In this document: positions 1 through 9,192 of the stretch, piece by piece
How the letters are laid out: the number at the start of each line of letters is the position of its first letter
How positions within the stretch are numbered: position 1 is the stretch's first letter
The notes under the pieces: model-generated
Told to the model about the DNA's origin: nothing
Seen by the model: only the letters and a program-made list of their open reading frames with translations
The model's database searches: none
Program-made: the position numbers and the translations under genes
Origin: CAINVV01 sp037137375
GTDB taxonomy: Bacteria; Bacteroidota; Bacteroidia; Bacteroidales; Prolixibacteraceae
Length of the DNA stretch: 64,000 bases
Direction: 5' to 3'
Assembly (NCBI GenBank): GCA_037137375.1
Contig: JBAXKJ010000011.1
Coordinates: forward strand, 77,785-141,784

Positions 1-1219
1 CTTCGCGGATCGCAAGATTTGGGCTCCTGTCCCGTCCTTCAGGAAATTTGAAGGCAGTATCATTACGGCCGTATTCCCAGTATAAGGTCCGGATTTCAGA
101 AGATGATTTTCCGAACAATACCTCACTCCTGTCTTTTCCATCGAAGGCAAAACCTCCGGGGATCTTAGCTCCGGCAAGCGCACTGAAACTGGGAAGTAAA
201 TCATTGGCAGAGAGGATGGATTTCTCATCGATCCTACCTGAAGGAATATGGCCGGGCCACCTCACAATAAAGGGCATCCGGGTACCTCCTTCGTACAGAG
301 AGAGCTTTGAACCTCTGAAATTCCCGGATCTGGAACCTTTAAAACTTGGAAGCGGTCCGTTGTCGCTGGTAAATATTACCAGTGTATTTTGGTCGATGCC
401 CAATTGTTTCAATCCTTCGAACAGCCGTCCCATCTGCCTGTCGTATTCATCCAAAACTGCTCTGAATTTCCGTTCCTCTTCAGGTCCGTTGGGGTAAAGA
501 CCAAGACGCTCTTGTCCGGGTACCCAGGGTGTATGAACATCGTCCGGCCAGAGGTTGATAAAACAGGGCTGATCCTTGTGCTTTTTCAAAAAACTGAGTG
601 TTTTGTCTACAAAGTAGGCAGTCCTGTTCCACCTCTTAATGCTGTCTGTTTTAGCCCAGATCCAGTTTGTTGAGGTCAGCAGTGGATCGGGATCCGGACT
701 TTCCCAGGTACTGGCATGTTCGTCGAATCCATAAGCTTCAAATCCCGGAGCCTCCGTCACATCGCGTCCACCTCCCATGTGCCATTTGCCAAAATGACCC
801 GTAGCATAACCTGCAGACTTAAGAATTTTGGCAATTGAGGGTGCAGATGGATCCAGGAAATCGGCTTGTTCGCATTTTCTGTTATCCGCTTTTTTCTGTA
901 AAAAACTGGCAATATTCCATTTTGCGGGAGCCATTCCGGTAAGTAAACCTGTACGGGAAGGAGAGCAAATTGGTGAAGCGCTATAATATTGAGTGAACTT
1001 TATTCCTTCGCGGGCCATTCGATCAATATTTGGTGTTGGGGCAAATTTGCCTCCATAACATCCAATGTCACCGAAACCCATATCATCAGTCAGAATAATA
1101 ATGATATTTGGTTTCGTATTCTGCGCTTGTTTGGCAGGCACAGTACCCTGAAGGGAAAGAAGGATCAGTCCGCCCCCTGTGGTCAGAAGTATTTTCCTGG
1201 TAGGTTGAATGCGTATCAT
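1..1219 (-). CDS. Sulfatase, S1 family, C-terminus cut off by window edge
   Basis: I read this on the minus strand from ATG at 1219; it is open to base 1, giving about 406 residues with no stop, so the C-terminus lies outside the window. The N-terminus has a hydrophobic signal-like stretch (about residues 8-30). Then comes the sulfatase metal-site pair DD at 45-46 in IIILTDDMGFGD, and the activation motif CSPSRTGLLTG with C85, the residue converted to formylglycine in this family. Downstream, FGKWHMGGG and FTSDNGPL are typical alkaline-phosphatase-superfamily metal/sulfate ligands. It probably removes sulfate esters from a glycan in the periplasm. It starts 11 bases after the stop of the upstream sulfatase and is the last visible gene of the SusC/SusD locus. 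The exact sulfatase subfamily and substrate cannot be read from sequence alone. Confidence 0.9.
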   Translation of the reverse strand, partial: MIRIQPTRKILLTTGGGLILLSLQGTVPAKQAQNTKPNIIIILTDDMGFGDIGCYGGKFAPTPNIDRMAREGIKFTQYYSASPICSPSRTGLLTGMAPAKWNIASFLQKKADNRKCEQADFLDPSAPSIAKILKSAGYATGHFGKWHMGGGRDVTEAPGFEAYGFDEHASTWESPDPDPLLTSTNWIWAKTDSIKRWNRTAYFVDKTLSFLKKHKDQPCFINLWPDDVHTPWVPGQERLGLYPNGPEEERKFRAVLDEYDRQMGRLFEGLKQLGIDQNTLVIFTSDNGPLPSFKGSRSGNFRGSKLSLYEGGTRMPFIVRWPGHIPSGRIDEKSILSANDLLPSFSALAGAKIPGGFAFDGKDRSEVLFGKSSSEIRTLYWEYGRNDTAFKFPEGRDRSPNLAIRE

Positions 1220-1230
1220 CTATTAATTTT

Positions 1231-2685
1231 TTAATGTACGATTTTTTCATCAGCCCGGGCCTGTGCATGCCAGCAGGAACCGTCCCATATTGTCGTTTCT
1301 CCTTTAGCCCTCGGATCATTGGTTTCTTCCATCCACTTTTTGAGACATTCACGCATTTCAAGAAGAGTTTTTCTTTCACTGTCCCGATCGGCAAGATTTG
1401 TCAACTGGAGCGGATCTTTTCTGAGATCATATAATTCTTCTGCCGGACGTAAGTCGAAGCAGAGTTTATAAAACTTGGAATATTCTGGTTGGTTCTTGTT
1501 CTGTATAATAAAGTACTTTGATGGCCCCTCATCGCAGTCTACATGTCCAAGTGGGGTGCTGTTCTTCCTCTTAAGGAATGGATCCCCGGCAGGAAACAGG
1601 TAAGGCCGAAAATTCCTGATGTATAAATAGTCTTCGTTACAGACTGCTCTGACTGGAAAGCTTTTCCCTTCCGGCTGGCACCATGTGTGACGTTCCCGTT
1701 CAGCAAATACAATGTTTCTGGTTGGATCAATTCTTCCGGTCTTATCTGAAAGCAAGAGATTGAGAAAACTCTTTCCCGTCATGCAGTCAGGTATTTTAAT
1801 TTCTGCTGCCTCCAGGAAAGTTGGGGCAAAATCTGTGAAACTGATAAAATCAGTTACGACACGATCCGGTTTGCACTTTTTGGCCCACTTTATTGCCAAA
1901 GGAGCTTTAATTCCATGAAGATACAGATTTCCTTTACCTCTTGGAAATGGCAACCCATTGTCGCCGGTCATTACGATGATGGTATTGTCCAGTTCTCCTA
2001 TTGAATCGAGTTTCTGGAGTAATAGCCCGACTTCATTATCGAACTGTTTGACTTCGGCATAATAGTCAGCCAGATCGTTTCTTACCTCGTCCACGTCCGG
2101 GAGGAATGCGGGAATATTTATTTTCGATGGATTGATTTTGTATTGATTCCTGAGATCCTTGTTATAAGGTCGGTGTGGACTGTTACTTCCAAACCAAAAA
2201 CAAAATGGCTGGTCTTTTTTTCGTTGGATCAGAAACTCGCTGAAGTCTTTATATTTCCTACCTGCGGGATTGATCGCTCTTCCGGTATTGATACCCGGAG
2301 CCCAACCTTTCCCGGTAAAACCGACAAGAAATCCATTGTCGGATAACAAGTCAGTATACAAAGGGGGAATGCTCAACCAGTCTGAAGAAAGATTGATGGC
2401 ATTTTTCAACCGGTGAGGCATTTGCCCGGATAAGATTCCTGCACGGGAGGCAGTGCAGGTTGGCGAATTAACAAAGGCATTCGTAAACAAAACTCCTTCT
2501 TTTGCGAGCCTGTCAAAGGAAGGAGTTTCGATGACCGGATCTCCCGGAATACTGGCGGGAAATAGACCCCAGTCATCAGCTAAACAGAATAGAATATTTG
2601 GCTTCTTTTTCCCATAAGAAGACAGATTAAAGGCAAAAACCAGTATTCCAAGTACTGAACTGAATATTATTTTGAATATTCTCAT
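1231..2685 (-). CDS. Sulfatase with CxAxR active-site motif
   Basis: This 484-residue protein has an N-terminal hydrophobic export signal (about 1-25), then KPNILFCLADDWG with the metal-binding DD at 37-38. The formylglycine motif is CTASR with C77. The third position is Ala, not the usual Pro; the C/S-x-P/A-x-R consensus allows this but it is less common. MTGDNGLPFPRGKGNLY matches the family D-N metal site, and the C-terminus (ELYDLRKDPLQLTNL) is typical of N-sulfoglucosamine-sulfohydrolase-like sulfatases. It is 43 bases downstream of the glycoside hydrolase and 11 bases upstream of the second sulfatase, so all are probably on one transcript. The likely role is periplasmic desulfation. A formylglycine-generating or anSME enzyme would be needed, and none is encoded in this window. 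Confidence 0.9.
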   Translation of the reverse strand: MRIFKIIFSSVLGILVFAFNLSSYGKKKPNILFCLADDWGLFPASIPGDPVIETPSFDRLAKEGVLFTNAFVNSPTCTASRAGILSGQMPHRLKNAINLSSDWLSIPPLYTDLLSDNGFLVGFTGKGWAPGINTGRAINPAGRKYKDFSEFLIQRKKDQPFCFWFGSNSPHRPYNKDLRNQYKINPSKINIPAFLPDVDEVRNDLADYYAEVKQFDNEVGLLLQKLDSIGELDNTIIVMTGDNGLPFPRGKGNLYLHGIKAPLAIKWAKKCKPDRVVTDFISFTDFAPTFLEAAEIKIPDCMTGKSFLNLLLSDKTGRIDPTRNIVFAERERHTWCQPEGKSFPVRAVCNEDYLYIRNFRPYLFPAGDPFLKRKNSTPLGHVDCDEGPSKYFIIQNKNQPEYSKFYKLCFDLRPAEELYDLRKDPLQLTNLADRDSERKTLLEMRECLKKWMEETNDPRAKGETTIWDGSCWHAQARADEKIVH

Positions 2686-2728
2686 ATACTTCTTACAAAA
2701 ATCAGACCTTAGAAATAGTATTACTATG

Positions 2729-3757
2729 CTAATTCAGGATCCTTTTGATGCCATCTTTATCACATCTCAATTCAGCTATTTGAATGAATGCATACCGCTG
2801 ATGCGGTTCGAGGCGTCCCTTTAATACGTCTGGTCTGAACGGTTCAACATGGTAAACAATATACACTTTTTTCCCTTTAATCAGTACGCTGGGGTGGCGG
2901 GCCTGCGACCAGTCGAGTAGTCTGGGAGAGGTTCCTCCCTGCATGATCTGACCATGATATTTCCAGACAACGCCATCTTCTGAACTATAAGTTGAAAGTC
3001 CTTTATGCGGGTCTGCAATCATATAATATCGCTTATTGTAGAGGAAGACATAGACACCTTCCTGGTAAGGTATACTTGTTATAGATTCTTTGTTTACATC
3101 ACCTTGAACTTCACCTTTGATGGTCCAGCTCATTAAATCGGGGCTTTCTGCATAACGTATGGTTCTTCGGCCCTTTGACTCAGGGTTATTATATCCGCCA
3201 ACATAATACATGCGAAATGTCCCATTAGGTAATTTTATTACATTGGCATCCAAGCAGTTGTCTTCACTAATGGTGACATCGACCCGTTTCCAGCCATTGA
3301 TCATATCGGATATTGGAGCAACGTAATGGGCAATGCATCCTCCTGTTCCCCAGGGAGGTGTGGCATCTGCTTTATAGGTGACAAACATGTGGGCATTTTT
3401 TCCTGAGACGATTACACCGGGTGCCCAGAAGGTCTGATCACCGTCTGGTAAACCGCCTTTCCCATCGAAAATGCAGTATCCTCTGAAAGTCCATTTTTTC
3501 ATGTCTTTGGAACTCGCCACTCCTATAGGATTTCCGCAGGAGGAGGACATCCCAAGTGCAGGCCGGCGACCGGTATAATAGATGCTCCATACTTTTTCGA
3601 ATGGATTCCACACCACTTCAGGATCGCAGGAGCCACAGTAATGAGGGTCTGCAAAGGCCGGAACCGGCAGGAAGTCGCGGCCCTGTCCAAGAGCTGCTGA
3701 CAGACTCGCAAAATACAAGCTTATCAGTCCAAGAATAAATATTCTTCGGTTCATCAT
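2729..3757 (-). CDS. Secreted five-bladed beta-propeller glycoside hydrolase (GH43/clan F-like)
   Basis: This 342-residue protein has a signal peptide (about 1-25, ending SAALGQG). Sequence features recall five-bladed propeller glycosidases. CDPEVVWNP near residue 44-52 has a candidate catalytic Asp (D45) opening the first blade. WAPGVIV, LDANVIKLPNGTFRMYYVGG and ARHPSVLIKGKKVYIVYH are blade-type repeats with conserved Asp and His. The start could be either of two adjacent Met codons. It lies 19 bases after susD and upstream of two sulfatases, so its substrate is probably the same sulfated glycan. The assignment to GH43, as opposed to another clan F or GH117/GH130-like family, is tentative, as is the identity of the general acid. 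Confidence 0.75.
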   Translation of the reverse strand: MMNRRIFILGLISLYFASLSAALGQGRDFLPVPAFADPHYCGSCDPEVVWNPFEKVWSIYYTGRRPALGMSSSCGNPIGVASSKDMKKWTFRGYCIFDGKGGLPDGDQTFWAPGVIVSGKNAHMFVTYKADATPPWGTGGCIAHYVAPISDMINGWKRVDVTISEDNCLDANVIKLPNGTFRMYYVGGYNNPESKGRRTIRYAESPDLMSWTIKGEVQGDVNKESITSIPYQEGVYVFLYNKRYYMIADPHKGLSTYSSEDGVVWKYHGQIMQGGTSPRLLDWSQARHPSVLIKGKKVYIVYHVEPFRPDVLKGRLEPHQRYAFIQIAELRCDKDGIKRILN

Positions 3758-3776
3758 CTCTGTCTGTTTAAATAGC

Positions 3777-5648
3777 TTATTGCCAGCCTGGATTTTGTTT
3801 CAACTCAGGATTCAGGGTAAGCTCCTGGCGGGGTATTGGGAAGAGATAGTAAGTATCGAGCCATCCTTTACCCGCTGCTATTGGATCGGGTGACAAATAA
3901 ACGTAGCCTTCTGTACCACCTCCATTGATCAGGATCGTAGATTTCAAACCACCAAGATCGGTGCGACGGACATAGACGCCGAACTGCTGTTTGTTGATAA
4001 ACCATGGGGCAACCTTCCATCGGCGAATATCATAGAAACCGAAGCCTTCGACCATCAGTTCACATATTCTCTCGCGACGGATTTCCCACATTAGCGGTGT
4101 AACAGAAGGATCGCGGGCAGGATCGAAAGTTGCATTAATATTGGCAACTACCATATTGGCAACTTTAGCCCTTGGACGTAATTTGTTGATAGTCGCGTCA
4201 GCAACGCTTTGATCAAAGGCTCCCATTTCGCATTTCGCCTCGGCGTAATTAAGCAGTACCTCTTCCATTGCAAAGATTGGCTTGTCAAATGTATTTTTTG
4301 CACCACCACCCTCTTCCAGGTTAAAGCAAGGCCACATATAGTACCCGGAAGAGCAAACCAAAGCAATTTGAGCATCCTGCCCGGAGAAGTGAGGTGAAGA
4401 TCCGATGACATTGCCAATTGTGGGAGGTGATCCACCAGTCATTACCGGAAGCTGTTTGCCGGTAGGACGGCTGTTTGCCTTCATGTAGTCAATATATTCC
4501 CTCTCTTTTGGATCAGTTGTGTAGCCCCAAATTCCTTGTGAGTTACCTGCTCCCGTCACCCTATAAGGTGGAGTTACGCGGCAGAGGAGACGGAAATCGC
4601 GATCCCGGAACTCGTCGTACATGGTCTTATCTCCCCAATACTGGGTGTTGGCCGCATTTTTAATTGGAAGACCATTTTTAGTCAGATAGAGTTCAACAGT
4701 TGCTTTATGCATCTGGAAATTTTGAGTACTCGAACGCTCTGTGCCAGAGTTATTAGTCATCAGCACCTGCGTAACGTACTCCTTGTAGAGAATCATTCCA
4801 GGGTAAGTTGCGAGGCTTTCCGAGTTGAACTTGAAGTCATAATCGACTGTTCCGACCGAAGGATAAAGGGTCATCAACTCTTTGCCTGCATCAATCGATT
4901 GCTGCATTGGAGTTTGCCAGTCGCCCAATGAATAGTATTTGCGCCAGGTACCTTCCCAGAGTCCGAAACGGTTGAGAAGTGCCAGTACCACATTTTTATT
5001 GATGGTGTTTGTTCCGTCGACTGTCAGAGCCGAACTTTTATTGATATTATCAGACGCCCATTTTAAGTTGGCCAGTACCTTATCGGCCGCTTCTTTGCGG
5101 GGTATACGCTTCACATTTGTCGAGAGGGCATCACTCTCTGAGAATATTTTGTCAATCCAGGGGACATCGCCAAAACGCATAATCAGCTCAATGTAATTAT
5201 AGGAGTGAAAAAAGAGTCCAACAGCTTTCCAGTGATCTTTTTCGTTTTGGGTCATCGGACTAGTGTCAATATTCTGAAGCATCAGGTTGATGTTACGAAT
5301 GAAAGTAAAATCCCAACCGCCGCCCGTTGCCGGAACTGTAGCGGTCTGAAAAGCATACTGTTGGAGATAAGTGCTTCCACTACCATTTTTGGTTAAATAC
5401 CCAGCCATCTCGTCACCGTCATAATAACCAATAAGCACTCCCCCGCTGGGTGCCGGAAGCGAACGTGTTATCACGCTTGTTTTGACACTGAAAATATCAT
5501 ACAGCGACCAGGCATAGATCTTAAATCCATTGTAGTTTTTAAAAATCGTCGCTTCAGTCTGTGAATCGAGCGGCAACAGATTCATCGAAGCATCGTTACA
5601 GGCACCCAAAACCAGGAGCGCCAAGAGTGATAATATTATTTTTTTCAT
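3777..5648 (-). CDS. SusD/RagB-family surface glycan-binding lipoprotein
   Basis: This 623-residue protein has a lipoprotein signal: hydrophobic residues 5-15, then the lipobox LGAC with the lipidated Cys at 17. It fits the RagB/SusD fold: an N-terminal TPR-like helical region (FIRNINLMLQNIDTS), a central region rich in aromatic residues, and the typical ending YYLFPIPRQELTLNPELKQNPGW found at the C-terminus of nearly all SusD proteins. SusD proteins form the lid of the SusC channel and bind the polysaccharide outside the cell. It follows the SusC gene by 97 bases and precedes the glycoside hydrolase by 19, as expected for a utilisation-locus operon. No internal disruption is seen. Confidence 0.95.
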   Translation of the reverse strand: MKKIILSLLALLVLGACNDASMNLLPLDSQTEATIFKNYNGFKIYAWSLYDIFSVKTSVITRSLPAPSGGVLIGYYDGDEMAGYLTKNGSGSTYLQQYAFQTATVPATGGGWDFTFIRNINLMLQNIDTSPMTQNEKDHWKAVGLFFHSYNYIELIMRFGDVPWIDKIFSESDALSTNVKRIPRKEAADKVLANLKWASDNINKSSALTVDGTNTINKNVVLALLNRFGLWEGTWRKYYSLGDWQTPMQQSIDAGKELMTLYPSVGTVDYDFKFNSESLATYPGMILYKEYVTQVLMTNNSGTERSSTQNFQMHKATVELYLTKNGLPIKNAANTQYWGDKTMYDEFRDRDFRLLCRVTPPYRVTGAGNSQGIWGYTTDPKEREYIDYMKANSRPTGKQLPVMTGGSPPTIGNVIGSSPHFSGQDAQIALVCSSGYYMWPCFNLEEGGGAKNTFDKPIFAMEEVLLNYAEAKCEMGAFDQSVADATINKLRPRAKVANMVVANINATFDPARDPSVTPLMWEIRRERICELMVEGFGFYDIRRWKVAPWFINKQQFGVYVRRTDLGGLKSTILINGGGTEGYVYLSPDPIAAGKGWLDTYYLFPIPRQELTLNPELKQNPGWQ

Positions 5649-5745
5649 CTGTTTGTAATTTTTGTTTTTTATTTGCCTGATGGAATACCCACATACTCAT
5701 TTTCGGTTGGTGTGAAAATTGCCACATGGGTATTTCATGGTTCAA

Positions 5746-8700
5746 TTATAGCGTAACATTAATACCAAAAGATACAGTACGATAGAATGGATAACCCCAA
5801 TTCAAACGTTCAGGGTCATAACCCTCCGGCAGGTGGTGAAAAGTGTGGAGATTTTCGATTGAGCAGAATACTTTCGTCCCTGCCAATCCTAATTTTTTAT
5901 ATATTAATGCTGGTAATAAGTAACTTAGGCTTAGATTCTTCACACGCATGTAGGAGGCATCTTTCAGATATTTGGTTTGGATCCTGTAATTCGTGCCAGC
6001 ATTTCCGCTGCCACCATAGATACGGGCAAACTTTGCATTGGGATTAACGGCATTCCAGTTCCCGTTTGCCAAATCAACTGGTTTCCAATAGTCCAGCTGA
6101 TCGGCGTATACAGTACCGAAAACATCATATTGGAATGGACGGTCAAGCGAAGTGTTTCCATAATAATCCCGTTTGCCGACCCCTTGAAGCATGATTGATA
6201 GGGCGATACCTTTCCAGTCGAGCCCGGCTGTGATACCATAATTGTAATGTGCCTGGCTGTTTCCGATAATCTTCCGGTCGCCCGGATTAGCCACAGTACC
6301 CTCTCCATCATCGATTTGGTTGGCACTTCCGGTCCAGTCGCCAAGATTTTTGAACATCATGTCTCCAGGTTTGGGATTAATACCCTTGATTGTTGTGACC
6401 CCATCTTTTAGATTCCAGATGTTATTTTGCCAGCCCAGAACGCCATTCGCCGTTGGTTTAAAGTCATCGATTGTATAGTAACGATCCGTTGTATAGCCCC
6501 ATATTTCACCGTATTTCTGTCCTTCGTACCAATTGGAGAGGAGCTTGTTGGCATTGTTAAATTTGGTGATAACCATATCCGAATTGTATAGGTTGAAGCC
6601 AATATTGTACCCAACCTTACCAATCTTATCCCGCCAGCTCATCTCCAACTCGAATCCCGAAGTCCGAAGATCTGCGGCGTTTTGTAGAGGAGCTGCAGTA
6701 CCGACTACTGCCACAAAGTCCATACCCTTCGTTAGCATCCCCTTCGTGTCGCGTTGATACCAGTCAAAAGTTCCTCTCAGCCGATTCTTAAACATCGCCA
6801 TATCAACACCTGCGTCTAAAGTTTCAACAACCTCCCAGGTATAGTCCGAACGGACCATTGACGGTGAATTTAATGAGATAGGTTGTGCACCGCTCTGGAT
6901 CCAATTGGCCTTGTAAGTATCCATGGAAGGAGAGTATCCGTAGTTGGCGATATCCTGGTTTCCGATCTGACCCCACGATCCGCGAAGTTTGAACTCGTCG
7001 AGCCACTTACGACTCCAACCCATGAAATTCTCTTTGGCAACCTGCCAACCTACCGAGAAAGAGGGAAAGAAACCGAAGCGGTTATTGCTTGGAAATTTTG
7101 ATGAGCCATCGTAACGCCCATTTGCCTCGAATAGGTACTTATCTTTGTAGTTGTAATTAAAGCGGTAGAAACCACCGCGGATAATATACTGGTCAAAATT
7201 GTCGTTAGTAGTCAACACGCCAATGGCTCCCGATATCGATGGCAAATCCTGATTGATAAGGTCTGTGCGCGATGAATTCATTCCATAAATATTGCGTGTC
7301 TCCTGCGAAAAACCAGCCATAATCTTGAAGTTATGCTCCTTTTTTATATCAATCTGGTAGGTACCATAAGTGTTAATCGCATTGTAGGCGGTGTTCGATT
7401 TATTGTTGGTATAGGAGGGTATAAAATTCGCGTTTGCAATGGTCAATCCCCTGTTAAGAAAGAGTAATTTCTTTGTCCCTACTTTATAATCGTAACCCTG
7501 GGCATCATAAGTATAATCGAAAATCATTTCCAGTCCCTTGACCGGATGTAAGGAAGAGTGGGAATAGATACGTGGATTTTCGTTTAATGCAACAGAGGTG
7601 GGAGTTACCATTAACATATTTTCGCGCGTAGCTGAAAGCATCTCTTCGCCATTGAAAGGGACCATTCCCCTGGCGACAAATGGTTGTATATCAGACCCCC
7701 ATATTCCGCCGCCATCAACGCTCATATCCACCGGAATGGTTGTTTTACTCTTGGAATATTTAATATCCAGTGAAGTGCTTAGCCAGGGTGTAATGCTTGC
7801 ATCAACATAGGAGCTAAGCGTAATACGATTGTATGAGTCTTTGTTGGTCTTGAGAATACCGTCATTGTTGGTGTATCCAAGCGAAATACGATAGTTAATC
7901 TTATCGCTGCCACCCAGGGCCGAGACATTGTGGTTCATTTGGAAACCATACTTATCCATCATATCGCGGTGCTGGTCATTGTCGTTAACATAGTAGCGCG
8001 ATGAAGGCAAATTTGGGTCGAGCCCGGTGGGCACAAAGATGTCCTTGTATTGACCAAGAAATGTACCTGAAGCCTCCAGATCTTTTGGGTTTTTGTTATA
8101 CGTATCGAGGTATTTGATCCATTTTGTCATGTCCTGTCCTCCTCCATTAGGCATGAAGATCCCTCCCCCGAAATCTGCATCAAGGAATGCTTGCAGAATC
8201 TGTTGCGGAGTTGCGCGGGCAGTCATATTAAGGGTCTTCTCGAAGCCAAAGTTGTTATTATAACTAAGCTGAAGCCTGGTGTTGTTCTTCGCTTTTTTAG
8301 TCGTGATTAATAACACACCAAAGGCGGCTCGTGCGCCATATATAGCAGTCGAGGCGGCATCTTTGAGTACGGTTACGCTCTCAATATCTTCCGGATTGAT
8401 CATCTCAATGTTTCCCGGAACGTTGTCAACTAACACCAATGGTACACCACCGCTGATGGAGGTGATACCACGAATATTGAACGATTTGGCATCTCCTGGC
8501 GAAGCTCCTCCTGTGACAGTAAGACCCGGTACTGCCCCCTGTAAAGCAGTGGCGACGCTCGTTACCGGGCGATCGGCAAGAACGTTTTCCATATTGACCT
8601 GCGAAACGGCACCCGTCATATTGGCCTTCTTCTGTTTGCCAAAGCCGACAATAAGGACTTCATCGATAGAAAAGTTTTCTTCGGAAAGTACAAAATTATA

Positions 8701-9051
8701 GGATGTACCCTGGCCAACGGTAAGCTCCTGACTATTTAAGCCAACGAAATTGATTTTTAGCACTGCGCCAGACGCTACAGAAAGTGATGCCAGGCCATTG
8801 ATGTCGGAAGTCGTAGCATTGTTCGTACCCTTCACCATGACAACAGCCCCTACAATAGGATTACCTGTGGCATCCTTGATGGTAACCTTGATGGTCTTGT
8901 CCTTAGCTTGTTGTGATTCAGTGCGTTCGCCCCTGGTTATCTTGGCAGTCGCGACCGAATTACCTCCTAAAGCAAACAAAACAAAGACTAACAAGCGAAG
9001 CGATCCGGCTAATCCTCTTTTCATCTCCAACTGAAAAATTGTTCTTTTCAT
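5746..9051 (-). CDS. SusC/RagA-family TonB-dependent outer-membrane transporter
   Basis: This 1101-residue protein has an N-terminal export signal (hydrophobic about 14-30). A carboxypeptidase-regulatory-like beta domain follows (about 52-125; IKVTIKDATGNPIVGAVV...GLNSQEL). The SusC signature and TonB-box-like DEVLIVGFG is at 130-138, then a plug domain (about 140-255; DIESVTVLKDAASTAIYGARA), then a long beta-barrel ending YRTVSFGINVTL. It imports oligosaccharides with TonB energy and pairs with the SusD downstream. It could start at M1 or M10. A TAATTTTG promoter element lies about 40 bases upstream, and a terminator-like hairpin separates it from the regulator gene, so this operon is probably transcribed on its own under that regulator. 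Confidence 0.96.
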   Translation of the reverse strand: MKRTIFQLEMKRGLAGSLRLLVFVLFALGGNSVATAKITRGERTESQQAKDKTIKVTIKDATGNPIVGAVVMVKGTNNATTSDINGLASLSVASGAVLKINFVGLNSQELTVGQGTSYNFVLSEENFSIDEVLIVGFGKQKKANMTGAVSQVNMENVLADRPVTSVATALQGAVPGLTVTGGASPGDAKSFNIRGITSISGGVPLVLVDNVPGNIEMINPEDIESVTVLKDAASTAIYGARAAFGVLLITTKKAKNNTRLQLSYNNNFGFEKTLNMTARATPQQILQAFLDADFGGGIFMPNGGGQDMTKWIKYLDTYNKNPKDLEASGTFLGQYKDIFVPTGLDPNLPSSRYYVNDNDQHRDMMDKYGFQMNHNVSALGGSDKINYRISLGYTNNDGILKTNKDSYNRITLSSYVDASITPWLSTSLDIKYSKSKTTIPVDMSVDGGGIWGSDIQPFVARGMVPFNGEEMLSATRENMLMVTPTSVALNENPRIYSHSSLHPVKGLEMIFDYTYDAQGYDYKVGTKKLLFLNRGLTIANANFIPSYTNNKSNTAYNAINTYGTYQIDIKKEHNFKIMAGFSQETRNIYGMNSSRTDLINQDLPSISGAIGVLTTNDNFDQYIIRGGFYRFNYNYKDKYLFEANGRYDGSSKFPSNNRFGFFPSFSVGWQVAKENFMGWSRKWLDEFKLRGSWGQIGNQDIANYGYSPSMDTYKANWIQSGAQPISLNSPSMVRSDYTWEVVETLDAGVDMAMFKNRLRGTFDWYQRDTKGMLTKGMDFVAVVGTAAPLQNAADLRTSGFELEMSWRDKIGKVGYNIGFNLYNSDMVITKFNNANKLLSNWYEGQKYGEIWGYTTDRYYTIDDFKPTANGVLGWQNNIWNLKDGVTTIKGINPKPGDMMFKNLGDWTGSANQIDDGEGTVANPGDRKIIGNSQAHYNYGITAGLDWKGIALSIMLQGVGKRDYYGNTSLDRPFQYDVFGTVYADQLDYWKPVDLANGNWNAVNPNAKFARIYGGSGNAGTNYRIQTKYLKDASYMRVKNLSLSYLLPALIYKKLGLAGTKVFCSIENLHTFHHLPEGYDPERLNWGYPFYRTVSFGINVTL

Positions 9052-9092
9052 TTCTAATTGAAAATTGGTTAATTAATGGTTATTTGAAAATC

Positions 9093-9120
9093 CAAAATTA
9101 GATTTTCGCTATGCGACAAA
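9093..9120 (-). promoter_or_regulatory. Candidate Bacteroidota promoter for the SusC operon
   Basis: Read on the minus strand, TAATTTTG (9100 to 9093) matches the Bacteroidota -7 consensus TAnnTTTG exactly. TTTG (9120 to 9117) lies 16 bases upstream, a little closer than the usual -33 spacing. It ends about 40 bases before the SusC start codon. Confidence 0.5.
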
Positions 9121-9140
9121 TTTGCTCTTGTGGTAATAAA

Positions 9141-9166
9141 AATGTAAAAATTGGGACCGTGATCCC
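9141..9166 (-). terminator. Candidate intrinsic terminator after the sensor regulator gene
   Basis: On the minus strand GGGAT-CACG-GTCCC (9166-9153) forms a 5-bp stem including one T-G pair, followed by AATTTTTACATTTTT. It lies 27 bases after the stop of the regulator gene and before the SusC promoter. The stem is short, so confidence is moderate. Confidence 0.45.
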
Positions 9167-9192
9167 TTTTCCCAGGGACTGATCAGGATATT

